Part shown: positions 26,812 to 35,971 of the stretch, in pieces | How the letters are laid out: each line of letters opens with the position of its first letter | Numbering within the stretch: the first letter of the stretch is position 1 | Assembly (NCBI GenBank): GCA_016717145.1 | Contig: JADKGD010000042.1 | Span: 11,576 to 75,575 of the forward strand | Source of the DNA: Saprospiraceae bacterium | Lineage (GTDB): Bacteria; Bacteroidota; Bacteroidia; Chitinophagales; Saprospiraceae | Direction of reading: 5' to 3' | DNA length: 64,000 nucleotides | Notes under the pieces: generated by a model | Told to the model about the DNA's origin: nothing | The model's input: only the letters and a program-made list of their open reading frames with translations | The model's database searches: none | Made by a program: the position numbers and the translations under genes

Positions 26812-26819
26812 CAAAGATA
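26812..26819 (-). promoter_or_regulatory. Candidate -7 box of the paa operon
   Basis: The minus strand reads TATCTTTG, a perfect Bacteroidota -7 match, 30 bp upstream of the paaA ATG in the divergent paaA-priA spacer. A TTTA lies near the -33 position instead of the ideal TTTG. The implied leader is about 20-25 nt. Confidence 0.5.
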
Positions 26820-26961
26820 CAACTTATGACGTAATTTAAATATGCTTCAACTCTTGATTTTTTACGAAACGACTAAAAGCGATGATTGTTGTTGGATTTT
26901 GGTTTTATACAATGAGATTCACCTTTGTTTTATTACTTTTGTTGAAAAAATACCCACTTTC

Positions 26962-29421
26962 TTGACCAATTCATTTGTAACCGTAATTTTTCCTCTGGCA
27001 CTGCCAAAACTGTATACTTATGTTGTACCTGAAGCACTGAAATATGAAATCATGGTAGGATTAAGGGTGGAAGTCTCGCTGAAAAATAAATTATATTCGG
27101 CTATTATTGCTGAAGTGCATGAGGATTTGGTATTGGAATACAAACCCAAACCGATAATAGCCATACTTGATAAGGTGCCACTGGTTACAGATGACCAATT
27201 AACACTTTGGAGGTGGATGGCAGATTATTATTGCTGTACGATAGGAGAGGTCATGAATGTTGCAATGCCAGCTGGACTTAAGTTAGAAAGTGAAACAAAA
27301 GTAGTCTTCAATGGTGATTTTCAGGATCAGACCCAATCTTTGTCTGATGATGAATATATGATAGCTGAAGCGGTGTCAATCCAAAACGAACTGACCATAT
27401 TACAAATACAGAGCATTCTTAATAAGAAGACCATCTTTCCGGTACTCAGAAGTCTGCTGGATAAAAATGTCATTTCAATAAAAGAAGAACTCATTGAAAA
27501 GTTCAAGCCCAAAATGGTCAATTTTATGACACTTAATGAACCTTATAAGTCTGAACCGAACTTAATCAATGAGGCATTTGATATGGTCATTAAAAGTGAA
27601 AAACAGACCAAAACACTACTCGCTTTTATTCAATTGTCCCGCAATAAAAACTATACTGCACCTGTTGCAGATATATGCCAGCTTGCAGGGGTTGACAGTA
27701 GTGTTGTACAAGCTTTGACAAAAAAGAATATATTTACCATTACTAAACAAAAACAAAGCAGGGTTAAGGAAATAGGTCTTGACGATACTGACAAAGAGTC
27801 ATTACAATCACTTAGTGATCAACAGATTGATGCACTGATTGAAATAAAAAACTATTTTGAACAACACAAACCTGTACTCCTGCATGGTATAACAGGAAGT
27901 GGCAAAACGAGGGTGTATGCTGAATTAATAAAAGATACGCTGGCAGTTGATAAACAAACATTATATCTGCTCCCTGAAATTGCACTGACGACTCATATGG
28001 TGGAACGTTTGAAAATAATATTTGGAAATGACGTATTGGTCTATCATAGTCGAATGAACAATCAGGAAAGGGTAGAAATGTGGAATGCTGTCCTTTTAGG
28101 CGCCAAAATAGTCATTGCTGCCAGATCAGGACTTTTTCTGCCTTTTGTACATCTTGGTCTTATTATTGTTGACGAAGAACATGATGCTTCTTTCAAACAA
28201 AATGATCCTAATCCCAGATACAATGCTCGTGATGCTGCTATTTATATGGCTAATACAACCCATTGTAATATCATATTGGGGAGTGCGACGCCAAGTCTTG
28301 AATCTTTTGCAAACACTATAAATGAAAAGTATGGTCTGGTCAGGATGTTTGACAGACATGGTGAGTCTGTACTGCCCAAAATAAGAATAGTGGATTTAAA
28401 TGAAGCATCAAAAGATAAAAGATTTAAAGGCGTATTCAGCCCTGAACTTATTACATCTATTGAAGAAGCACTAATCAATAAGGAACAAATATTATTATTT
28501 CAGAACCGTCGGGGCTATGCACCTACCATCAACTGCCATGTGTGTGGGTGGAAGGCAGATTGTATTAATTGTGATGTACATATGACAGTACATAAAGCCT
28601 TCAATGAACTTCGGTGCCACTATTGCGGAACCAGAAGCAAAATACCTGTTCAATGTCCGGCCTGTGGAAATCATGATCTGTTTGAGCAAGGATTTGGCAC
28701 AGAAAAAATAGAAGAAGAAATTAAAGAATGTTTTCCTACAGCACTCGTTGCCAGACTTGATATGGATACTGCCAAAACAAAATTGGCTTTTGAAAACATT
28801 ATTCATGATTTTGAAGAACAACGTATTGATATACTCGTAGGTACACAGATGATTAGTAAAGGACTGGACTTTGGTAATATTGCGCTGGTAGGTGTCTTAA
28901 ATGCCGATGCTATCTTGAGGTATCCTGATCTCAGGGCTAATGAAAGGGCATTTCAATTACTTACCCAGGTATCGGGTCGAGCGGGAAGAAGAACAAAACA
29001 AGGCCAGGTGATTATACAGACATACAATCCTACACATCCCGTCATTATCGAGACAATGCATCATTTGTATGACAGGTTTTTTGAGCGTGAGTCATCCGAG
29101 CGTAAAACATTTGTATATCCTCCATATTTCAGAATGATACAAATTGAGTTGCTGCATAAAAATGCAGGGACTTGTGCACACGCAGCAGGCGTTTTTGCTG
29201 ACCAGGTAAGGTCAAAAATAGGTTCCAGACTTATTGGGCCAGCCATTCCTTCGATTGCCAGAATTCGCGGCATGTATATTCAAACTATAACCATCAAGAT
29301 GGAGAAAGATCCAAAAATCGTTAGCAAAATAAAAAAGATAATCCTTCAGGAAAGAGATAAACTTAAACAGATTGCTACTTGTAAATCAGTACGTGTTAAT
29401 ATTGATGTCGATCCCTATTGA
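26962..29421 (+). CDS. priA: Primosomal replication protein N' (PriA helicase)
   Basis: This 3'-5' DNA helicase restarts stalled replication forks. FPLALPKLYTYVVPEAL starts the N-terminal 3'BD. The helicase core shows LLHGITGSGKTRVYAEL (Walker A), IIVDEEHDASF (DEEH box) and GSATPSLES, and QVSGRAGRRTKQGQVIIQT is motif VI. Eight cysteines between CHVCGWKADC and CPACG form the two zinc sites. The frame is open back to 26842, but conserved sequence begins at about 26965 with no ATG nearby. I take the TTG at 26962-26964 as start, with an upstream start possible. It is divergent from paaA. Confidence 0.93.
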   Translation: MTNSFVTVIFPLALPKLYTYVVPEALKYEIMVGLRVEVSLKNKLYSAIIAEVHEDLVLEYKPKPIIAILDKVPLVTDDQLTLWRWMADYYCCTIGEVMNVAMPAGLKLESETKVVFNGDFQDQTQSLSDDEYMIAEAVSIQNELTILQIQSILNKKTIFPVLRSLLDKNVISIKEELIEKFKPKMVNFMTLNEPYKSEPNLINEAFDMVIKSEKQTKTLLAFIQLSRNKNYTAPVADICQLAGVDSSVVQALTKKNIFTITKQKQSRVKEIGLDDTDKESLQSLSDQQIDALIEIKNYFEQHKPVLLHGITGSGKTRVYAELIKDTLAVDKQTLYLLPEIALTTHMVERLKIIFGNDVLVYHSRMNNQERVEMWNAVLLGAKIVIAARSGLFLPFVHLGLIIVDEEHDASFKQNDPNPRYNARDAAIYMANTTHCNIILGSATPSLESFANTINEKYGLVRMFDRHGESVLPKIRIVDLNEASKDKRFKGVFSPELITSIEEALINKEQILLFQNRRGYAPTINCHVCGWKADCINCDVHMTVHKAFNELRCHYCGTRSKIPVQCPACGNHDLFEQGFGTEKIEEEIKECFPTALVARLDMDTAKTKLAFENIIHDFEEQRIDILVGTQMISKGLDFGNIALVGVLNADAILRYPDLRANERAFQLLTQVSGRAGRRTKQGQVIIQTYNPTHPVIIETMHHLYDRFFERESSERKTFVYPPYFRMIQIELLHKNAGTCAHAAGVFADQVRSKIGSRLIGPAIPSIARIRGMYIQTITIKMEKDPKIVSKIKKIILQERDKLKQIATCKSVRVNIDVDPY

Positions 29422-29604
29422 ACTTTTTTCCTTTGGTCATAAGACACCGATCCATCAAGTTATAAAAATAGAATTACTTCGGAACAGAAATTTTTTTTGA
29501 TTTTTTTATCAATAAATAACATATTATAAAAAATTATAATATATATTTGTCCTTTATTTCACTGCTTTGGTCTATAAAATGTGGATCAGGGGTGAGAGAT
29601 AGTC

Positions 29605-29612
29605 TATCTTTG
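29605..29612 (+). promoter_or_regulatory. Candidate -7 box for the DUF4407 gene
   Basis: TATCTTTG lies 42 bp upstream of the DUF4407 ATG in a 233-bp intergenic region that is otherwise AT-rich and featureless. A second TAnnTTTG match (TATATTTG) is at 29542-29549. Neither has a good -33 TTTG at the usual spacing. Confidence 0.4.
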
Positions 29613-29654
29613 AATGGACACTTATTGATTTGAAAATTTTATAAATTTGTTACA

Positions 29655-30797
29655 ATGAACAGATTCGCTTCTTTTTTTATTTTTAGTTCTGGTGCTGTTT
29701 CTTCAGTATTAAAGCGTTGTCCTACAGATTACAATAAGTATCAGGGCATCGGAGCAACGATATTTTTTACAGGCGTCTTATCTGCTTTATCTGCAGGTTA
29801 TGCGCTATACACCGTTTTTGATTCGGTCATGGCTTCTGTAGTATTTGCCATAATCTGGGGCATGATGATTTTTAATCTTGACCGGTTTATTGTATCGGGT
29901 ATGCGTAAGAAATCCAATCTACTGAGGGAATTTGCTATGGCTGCTCCTAGGATAGTATTGGCTGTTTTTATAGGTATTGTCATAGCGACACCGCTGGAAT
30001 TAAAACTTTTTGAATCCGAAATAAATGCGGAGATCGGTATGATGCAACAAGAAACATACAAAGAACAGGATGATCTCCTCAAAAAAAGATATGAGGCTGA
30101 TATCAAAGTTGTCAATGATGAAATTGATTTGTTAAGGGGCAAACTCAACAAATCGGATCAGATGCGGACAAGTTTGCTGACGGATGCCATTGGTGAAGCA
30201 GATGGTACCGGAGGTAGCAAGATACGCAATATGGGTGCCATTTACAAAATGAAATCCACGGCTGCATCGAGGGCTGAACAGGAATATCAGGCAGTGTATG
30301 CAGAAATAAATCCAAAACTTGATGAACAACTGACAAAACTTGAAACAATTGAATCATCAAGGAAAGCAGATATGGAAAGCCTGAACAGGGCCTCATTGAC
30401 CGGTTTTGCATCCAGACTCAAAGCGTTGCACAGATTGTCTGCCAAGGAAGAAGCTATTAAAATTGCAGGGCTATTTATAACTATTTTGTTTTTAATAATA
30501 GAATGTTCGCCCATTCTTGTAAAACTCATTAGTGAGCGGACGCCTTACGATCAGCGTATTGATTCTGTCGAAACAGAATATCATCTGGCTAATCTTAAAA
30601 CAACAACATTATCAAAATTAGCTACAGATAGTCGCATCACATTTGAAAACAAAACTGCAGGATTTAGGGTCACTGAAATGATCAATGCCGAAAATGAAGT
30701 TTTTGCCCACGCATTGCGGCGGGAGAAAGAGCAACTTATGGATCGCAAAGAAGGTTGGTTTAGTCTGCTTAAAAAACGGAGGATCTTTGATTTCTGA
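29655..30797 (+). CDS. DUF4407 integral membrane protein
   Basis: The protein has four predicted membrane segments: FFTGVLSALSAGYALYTVF (~35-55), VVFAIIWGMMIFNLDRFIV (~61-82), RIVLAVFIGIVIATPLEL (~94-112) and IKIAGLFITILFLIIECSPI (~267-288). Between the third and fourth is a long charged helical region (~115-265), likely a coiled coil. The WGMMIFNLDRFIVSG motif is characteristic of DUF4407. Function is unknown, and the architecture (membrane pairs flanking a coiled coil) would suit a stress- or envelope-related sensor. It is a single-gene unit with a strong terminator 29 bp downstream. Confidence 0.87.
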   Translation: MNRFASFFIFSSGAVSSVLKRCPTDYNKYQGIGATIFFTGVLSALSAGYALYTVFDSVMASVVFAIIWGMMIFNLDRFIVSGMRKKSNLLREFAMAAPRIVLAVFIGIVIATPLELKLFESEINAEIGMMQQETYKEQDDLLKKRYEADIKVVNDEIDLLRGKLNKSDQMRTSLLTDAIGEADGTGGSKIRNMGAIYKMKSTAASRAEQEYQAVYAEINPKLDEQLTKLETIESSRKADMESLNRASLTGFASRLKALHRLSAKEEAIKIAGLFITILFLIIECSPILVKLISERTPYDQRIDSVETEYHLANLKTTTLSKLATDSRITFENKTAGFRVTEMINAENEVFAHALRREKEQLMDRKEGWFSLLKKRRIFDF

Positions 30798-30825
30798 TTC
30801 ATGATTAAATATATAGAATAAAATT

Positions 30826-30861
30826 AAATGGCCATGTTCTTTTAGGATGTGGCCATTTTTT
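30826..30861 (+). terminator. Rho-independent terminator after the DUF4407 gene
   Basis: A 9-bp perfect stem (AAATGGCCA 30826-30834 / TGGCCATTT 30850-30858) with a 15-base loop is followed by a T run through 30861. It starts 29 bp after the DUF4407 stop. Confidence 0.75.
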
Positions 30862-31290
30862 ATGTTAATTATTTTTTATTGTTATTATATCACTGTTTAG
30901 TTTTATAAAAACTTATCTTTGTTTTAAATTGGGAAACATATTAGTTATAAATGTTTTGGTTAATGTTTAGAGAAGTCTTGATTTAACTGGTTTTTCGTTT
31001 TTATTTTATTGGTGTATTTTAGTTTTCGCTATTAAGATTTATTTCTTTATTTTGTATATAATGCTTCATGCAATAAATACAAAATGTATGGCAAAAATTA
31101 AAATGCACCTTTTTTTTTGATAAATGCGCAATTCTTGAGTTATTAGGTTTATATTTTGAGATTTACTACATTCAAATTAACTACTTAATATGATTTTAGA
31201 ATTATAAATACTTTTTTTTTGTCACGTTTTATCATTAAACAGATTATATCAAGGAATAGGTGTTAAGTTATTATTTATAAAATACTTTTT
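30862..31290. other. AT-rich intergenic region with a 9-bp inverted repeat
   Basis: About 430 bp without a credible gene, very AT-rich. It holds a perfect TATCTTTG (-7 like) at 30914-30921. It also holds an inverted repeat ATTTTGTAT (31049-31057) / ATACAAAAT (31077-31085) with a 19-bp spacer. Either may belong to the promoter of the large secreted protein that follows, but the long leader makes this uncertain. Confidence 0.35.
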
Positions 31291-34077
31291 ATGGTTATGA
31301 AAAATCAGATCTTCATTAAAAATTTTAATTATTTATTTATTACTTCGGCACTTTGTTTAATGAGCAATACTTTATTTTCTCAAAATTATTTTTTTGATAG
31401 TTGCGAAAATATTGATACTGTTTTTGGACCAACTATTACAGACCTTAATTGTACGGTTTATGAAGCAATTAAAATGGATGGCACCCTGCAGAATGCAACA
31501 TCAGAGACAGTTGTCAATGCATGTGGAGCAGATACTTTGCCTACAGTATGGTATAAAATAGAGGTAGATGACAATGCCATTTTTTTACACACTAGTTTAG
31601 CCACAATAGGTAATTGGAAACCTGTTTGGGCTATTTATAGCGGTAATTGCGGAGCGCTACAGCTAGTGAATGGTTATGGTCTTTCTAATAATTTTCCATG
31701 TAGTAATAGTGATAAAAATGACTTTATACATACCATCAAAGTCATGGAAAATGTAAAAACTTATTATATTGCTGTAAGTGGTAGTGGAGTTCTGGACAAT
31801 CCTGAATTTAGTTTAAAATTTTGGTCATCCGGTGATTGTATTTCTTGCCTGGGAACTCCCGGATGCGCTTCTACAGCGGAGTGGACAATTAAAGAAAGAT
31901 CCAGCAATAAAAGTCTTAATGACCCTTCTTTTTATCAGGGAGAAGCTGTTGTAGTTTGTGTGGATTTTTTATATGATTCATCATCGACAGGTGTAGATTG
32001 GTTACATGGTTTGATTCCTGATTTTGGGCCAGGATGGGATATGAATAAGTTTAAACCAGAGCATATTGAATTTTCAACTAAAAGTGCTGAGTGGTTTGAT
32101 GAAAATGACCTGAATTGTTCTGCTTTAACTATTGAGGCATTGCCTTTTTTGTGTACATATCAAGACCCTTTGACTGGAAAATTAACACTCTGCAATACAC
32201 AATGTCAATCTTGCCCATGTAATGGCCCTCTTCAACAAGGATCGAAGTTGCCATCAGGGTGGTTTTGGAATACTAATGGAGGGCCCCTTTGTGATAATGA
32301 TTGTTCGCCATCAACTCATTTCGGCATAGGTCAGGTAGTTTCCAATATATATTTTTGTACAGAATTACAAGTTAAAACTTTTGCCACTCAAAATGAATTT
32401 GAAAACAATAAAAATTTAAGGTTTAATTTCCAAACAACTACAGATGGTGCAACTGGTTGTTGGGAAGATCCTGTTTTAGAATGCACAAGAGATTATGCAC
32501 AAATCGGACCGGATTGGGTAATTGACGACAGCACGGATCAAACAAATACTTTAGCGCTTTTTGTTTATGAAGATGTTTACAAAAATGGACTTTACGATAA
32601 TGATGACGATTTTGCTTTAAAAAATTGCGCCATAACTATTGTAGGGTCGGATACTACATTTTTTACAAATGGTTTTGGAAAGGTGTTTTTACATTTAGAA
32701 AATGGGACATATATAATTCGATATCAAATGAATTACGGGGATTGGGAAAATGATGTGATTGAAAAAACAATCATCGTATCTGACTTAAACCAAAATGATT
32801 CTTTGGGTTTTGCGCCATCAGTACTAAACTATTTCGGTAATGTGATCGTAGGCTCTAATTTTCTGCGATGCAATACTGAAGTTCCCATATTTGTTGCAGC
32901 TTCGAATACTTCAAATTATAAATTTGATGGTTATATCTCATTGCATATTGATCCTTCATTGCAAATAAATTCTGGAGTTCCTGAACCCGATTTCAACTCT
33001 CTCAATGTATTAAATTGGAATTTTGAAAACTTAAGACCTGGCAAATCAGTATATTCAAAAGCATTTGTAAATATTCCGAACCAAATGTCAAATGCCGATT
33101 CATTACGTTTTACAGCATATCTGATTTCATCATCAGGTGATACATTATCAACATTTTACTACGTTAGCATCATACGGTGCAGTTACGATCCAAATGATAA
33201 AAGGAGCTGGCCTGACAGAATAGGCGATGAAAATTATACATTAAAATCAGAAAAATTAGATTACACCATTAGGTTTCAAAATAATGGAAATGATACTGCA
33301 TACTATGTCAGGATTGTCGACGTTCTTGATAATGGTGTCGATAAACATTCTTTATTTATAAAAGCTTCCAGCCATCAAGTGGAAACTTTTATGATAGGTG
33401 ATACCCTTAATTTTATTTTTGGCAATATCTTTTTGCCGGATAGTACAACAAACTTTAGGGCGAGTCAAGGCTATGTTTCTTTTTCTTTATCATCCAAAAA
33501 AGATATCGTTCCCGGAACAGTTATTACAAACAAAGCATCCATCTATTTTGATCAGAACCCACCGATTATTACCAATAAAGTGGTTAATACTATAGTAGAT
33601 TCTTTGCCTTGTCCATTGAAGAACATTTGGCTGGAAGATAATGCCATTCGCATCAATCCTGGAGGCAATTCCTTTAAATGGTATGATTGCAATACAGGCT
33701 TATTAGTAAATACATCATTAGTTGCAGCGTATACGCCATCATTCAGTGGAAGTTTTTATGCAGAGATCAAAGGTGATCATTGTACCGTCAGAACTGAATG
33801 TATATCTTTTGGTTTATCTTCCCTGGATCATGATTCGCAACCCATGATTAAAGTATACCCGAATCCGACAAATGGGGCATTTTATATCTCTGCCGGTTTT
33901 AAAGTATTATCTGTATCAGCCTTTGATTTATTGGGCAACGTGGTATCACTATCCACTGAGTTAAGTCAGGTAAATGACTCTAAAGTTATGTTGAAAAATT
34001 GTATTCCAGGTGTGTATGTTTTAGCCATACAAACAAAAAATAGGTTGTATCATACCAGAGTTACCGTTGCAAACTAA
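31291..34077 (+). CDS. Large secreted T9SS-sorted protein with DUF7619-like domain
   Basis: This is a 928-residue surface or secreted protein with an N-terminal signal (ending near TLFSQ, residue ~31). The N-terminal ~350 residues are Cys-rich (for example LCNTQCQSCPCNG) and unlike any family I recognise. About residues 625-770 (CSYDPNDKRSWP ... VTNKASIYFDQNPPIITN) are the DUF7619-type module common before sorting domains in Bacteroidota. The C-terminus (IKVYPNPTNGAFYIS ... GVYVLAIQTKNRLYHTRVTV) is a T9SS type A sorting domain, so PorU would cleave it. ATG at 31297 is an alternative start. No enzymatic motif is visible; adhesion or matrix roles are typical but unproven. Confidence 0.82.
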   Translation: MVMKNQIFIKNFNYLFITSALCLMSNTLFSQNYFFDSCENIDTVFGPTITDLNCTVYEAIKMDGTLQNATSETVVNACGADTLPTVWYKIEVDDNAIFLHTSLATIGNWKPVWAIYSGNCGALQLVNGYGLSNNFPCSNSDKNDFIHTIKVMENVKTYYIAVSGSGVLDNPEFSLKFWSSGDCISCLGTPGCASTAEWTIKERSSNKSLNDPSFYQGEAVVVCVDFLYDSSSTGVDWLHGLIPDFGPGWDMNKFKPEHIEFSTKSAEWFDENDLNCSALTIEALPFLCTYQDPLTGKLTLCNTQCQSCPCNGPLQQGSKLPSGWFWNTNGGPLCDNDCSPSTHFGIGQVVSNIYFCTELQVKTFATQNEFENNKNLRFNFQTTTDGATGCWEDPVLECTRDYAQIGPDWVIDDSTDQTNTLALFVYEDVYKNGLYDNDDDFALKNCAITIVGSDTTFFTNGFGKVFLHLENGTYIIRYQMNYGDWENDVIEKTIIVSDLNQNDSLGFAPSVLNYFGNVIVGSNFLRCNTEVPIFVAASNTSNYKFDGYISLHIDPSLQINSGVPEPDFNSLNVLNWNFENLRPGKSVYSKAFVNIPNQMSNADSLRFTAYLISSSGDTLSTFYYVSIIRCSYDPNDKRSWPDRIGDENYTLKSEKLDYTIRFQNNGNDTAYYVRIVDVLDNGVDKHSLFIKASSHQVETFMIGDTLNFIFGNIFLPDSTTNFRASQGYVSFSLSSKKDIVPGTVITNKASIYFDQNPPIITNKVVNTIVDSLPCPLKNIWLEDNAIRINPGGNSFKWYDCNTGLLVNTSLVAAYTPSFSGSFYAEIKGDHCTVRTECISFGLSSLDHDSQPMIKVYPNPTNGAFYISAGFKVLSVSAFDLLGNVVSLSTELSQVNDSKVMLKNCIPGVYVLAIQTKNRLYHTRVTVAN

Positions 34078-34095
34078 CTTGTGTTGTCTTAAAAC

Positions 34096-34130
34096 TTTGA
34101 TAAAAAGATTCCTAACTTATCTTATCTTGC
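34096..34130 (+). promoter_or_regulatory. Candidate promoter of the lipase-like gene
   Basis: TTTG at 34096-34099 is followed 18-23 bp later by overlapping TATCTTAT and TATCTTGC (34118-34130), near matches to the Bacteroidota -33/-7 pattern. It is just upstream of the ATG at 34152. Confidence 0.4.
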
Positions 34131-34151
34131 ATCTTCAAAAATGTAGCAAAG

Positions 34152-35456
34152 ATGAAACATAAACTGAAATTTCTCTTAAGCATTGGATTTGTATTCCTGC
34201 TTATGATATTTGGTTGTAGCTCTGAAAATGATATTGCACCTGTTTTGGTCCAGAAGCCAGAATTTTTACCAATAGTCATGATTCATGGAGCACTTGCTTC
34301 AGGTGACACTTATGCCAAACATAGTATGTTATTTGGAAGTAATGCATATGATAATGCCTTACTGTACGTTTTTGACTGGAATAGCCTTGGAGGCGGGAAT
34401 GCGCAAGCGATTTCGGCGCTTGACAGCTACATTGATAAAATACTGGCAACAACAGGAAAAAATAAAATTTATCTGATAGGTCATTCAGCAGGCGGCGGGT
34501 TGGGTTATTCATATTGCAGCGTTGCTGCAAGGGCTCAAAAAGTCCAAAAATATGTCCACCTGGCGTCTAATACTCAAACAAAACCGGCTGGACCGATTGG
34601 AGAAATTCCTACGTTTAATGTATATTCCAAGGCTGACAAAGTGGTAAATGGGTCAGATATTGTAGGTGCAGTAAATACTGTATTTGATGATTTGGATCAT
34701 TATCAGGTTGCTACTTCAGAAAAAAGTTTTGAAAAAATCTTTAACTTTTTATTGGGAGAGATTGCCAATCCCGTTATTACCAGACAAGCTGAGCCAAAGA
34801 TAAGCGGTAGAGTGGTTACCCTAGGAGAAAACAAGGCGGTATCAAATGTTTCAGTAAAAGTATTTATAGTAGATGGACTAACAGGAAATAGAGTGGGAGA
34901 TCCTGTGGCGATTTTTTTACCCGACCCGGATGGATATTTTGGTCCATTAAAATTAAATCCTGAGATGCACCATGAATTTGAAATAACATCCTCCGATCCG
35001 GATTTTAGAACATTACACTATTACAGAGAGCCGATCATAAGGGACAATAAATTTTTATATCTACGTACTTTTCCACCCGTAGCCTCTCTTGCTGGTATTC
35101 TTCTTTCCAACTTACCCAAGGACGATGGGCAAGCAGTTGTTGCCGTATTTTCATCAAATCAGGCAGTGATCAACGGTAGGGACTCTTTGTTTATTCAGAA
35201 AATTGATCTTGTTACACCAGCACTTTGTTCGCCACAAAACAGTACTATAGCTATGTTTCTATATGATAATGGGGATAAAATAAGTTCCGGAAATCCACAT
35301 GCAGCATTTAGCATAATTCCTTTTCTGAAAGGCGCAGATATTTATAATGGTACGCCTTGCTCCGAGACCATTACTATCAGATTAAATGGTAGCGTTCGGG
35401 GTGTAAAAAACTATAAGTCTGCTACCGAAGGTGTTGTCATTGTTGTTTTTGATTGA
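34152..35456 (+). CDS. Lipase-like alpha/beta hydrolase lipoprotein
   Basis: The N-terminal lipoprotein signal ends at FGC (residues ~20-22: LMIFGCSSEN). The hydrolase domain follows, with IVMIHGALASGD (oxyanion HG) and LIGHSAGGGLGYSY (nucleophile elbow, GHSAGG). A probable acid in VYSKADKVV and His in DLDHYQVATS complete the triad. The last ~200 residues form a beta-rich region (ISGRVVTLGENKAVSNVSV begins a carboxypeptidase-regulatory-like or Ig fold). The domain order recalls the Archaeoglobus AF1763-type lipases with a C-terminal beta domain, but this is a weak resemblance. It probably hydrolyses esters at the outer membrane. No sorting domain is in frame. Confidence 0.75.
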   Translation: MKHKLKFLLSIGFVFLLMIFGCSSENDIAPVLVQKPEFLPIVMIHGALASGDTYAKHSMLFGSNAYDNALLYVFDWNSLGGGNAQAISALDSYIDKILATTGKNKIYLIGHSAGGGLGYSYCSVAARAQKVQKYVHLASNTQTKPAGPIGEIPTFNVYSKADKVVNGSDIVGAVNTVFDDLDHYQVATSEKSFEKIFNFLLGEIANPVITRQAEPKISGRVVTLGENKAVSNVSVKVFIVDGLTGNRVGDPVAIFLPDPDGYFGPLKLNPEMHHEFEITSSDPDFRTLHYYREPIIRDNKFLYLRTFPPVASLAGILLSNLPKDDGQAVVAVFSSNQAVINGRDSLFIQKIDLVTPALCSPQNSTIAMFLYDNGDKISSGNPHAAFSIIPFLKGADIYNGTPCSETITIRLNGSVRGVKNYKSATEGVVIVVFD

Positions 35457-35525
35457 TTCAGGAAATTTTTATTTAGCCTTTCACTGAAGTATTTAGGCAC
35501 AAAAAAAAAGATTTAGGTCGGCTGT

Positions 35526-35783
35526 TTGATTGATTCAATAGACAAAAATACTGCCAGAACGCTTAAGAAAGTGATAAACAGCGGTATTTTCAATTTAATC
35601 ACTTCAACTCCTATTACTTCGGTTTCTGTTAATAATATGATGGGTCAGGAGATCAGAAAGTACAACTTTAAAGATTTACTTACCGAAAGGACTCTGGATT
35701 CTGAAAGTCTTGAAACTGGTGTTTATTTTCTTTCCGTAACCACTCATCGTGGAACTTTCATTGAGCGACTTGTGATCAGGTAA
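35526..35783 (+). pseudogene. Orphan T9SS type A sorting domain
   Basis: An 85-codon frame starting at a TTG encodes only the end of a sorting domain: SGIFNLITSTPITSVSVNNM, MGQEIRKYNF and ETGVYFLSVTTHRG followed by FIERLVIR. The usual beginning (YPNP and the first strand) is degraded (INSGIFNL). With no signal peptide it cannot be exported, so this is most likely the 3' remnant of a lost T9SS cargo gene. It sits 69 bp after the lipase-like gene in the same direction and may once have belonged to it or to a deleted neighbour. Confidence 0.65.
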
Positions 35784-35971
35784 TTAGAATAAGGCATTTT
35801 TCAAGCATAGTTATTACTTCATACTATATAGTTATACACACAATACAATATGGTTAATGGCTTTTTTAGTGGTTCGTCGACTTATAGGTCTGTTTATCTA
35901 TTTTTATTTCCAGTATGCAACAATAGACAGACTTTTGTGTCTTTAAACATGGACACAATAAAAAACAATTT

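Noticed and set aside
29500..29560. AT-rich stretch considered as a replication origin near priA
   Set aside because: No DnaA-box cluster and no dnaA, dnaN or gyr genes nearby; ordinary intergenic AT richness explains it.
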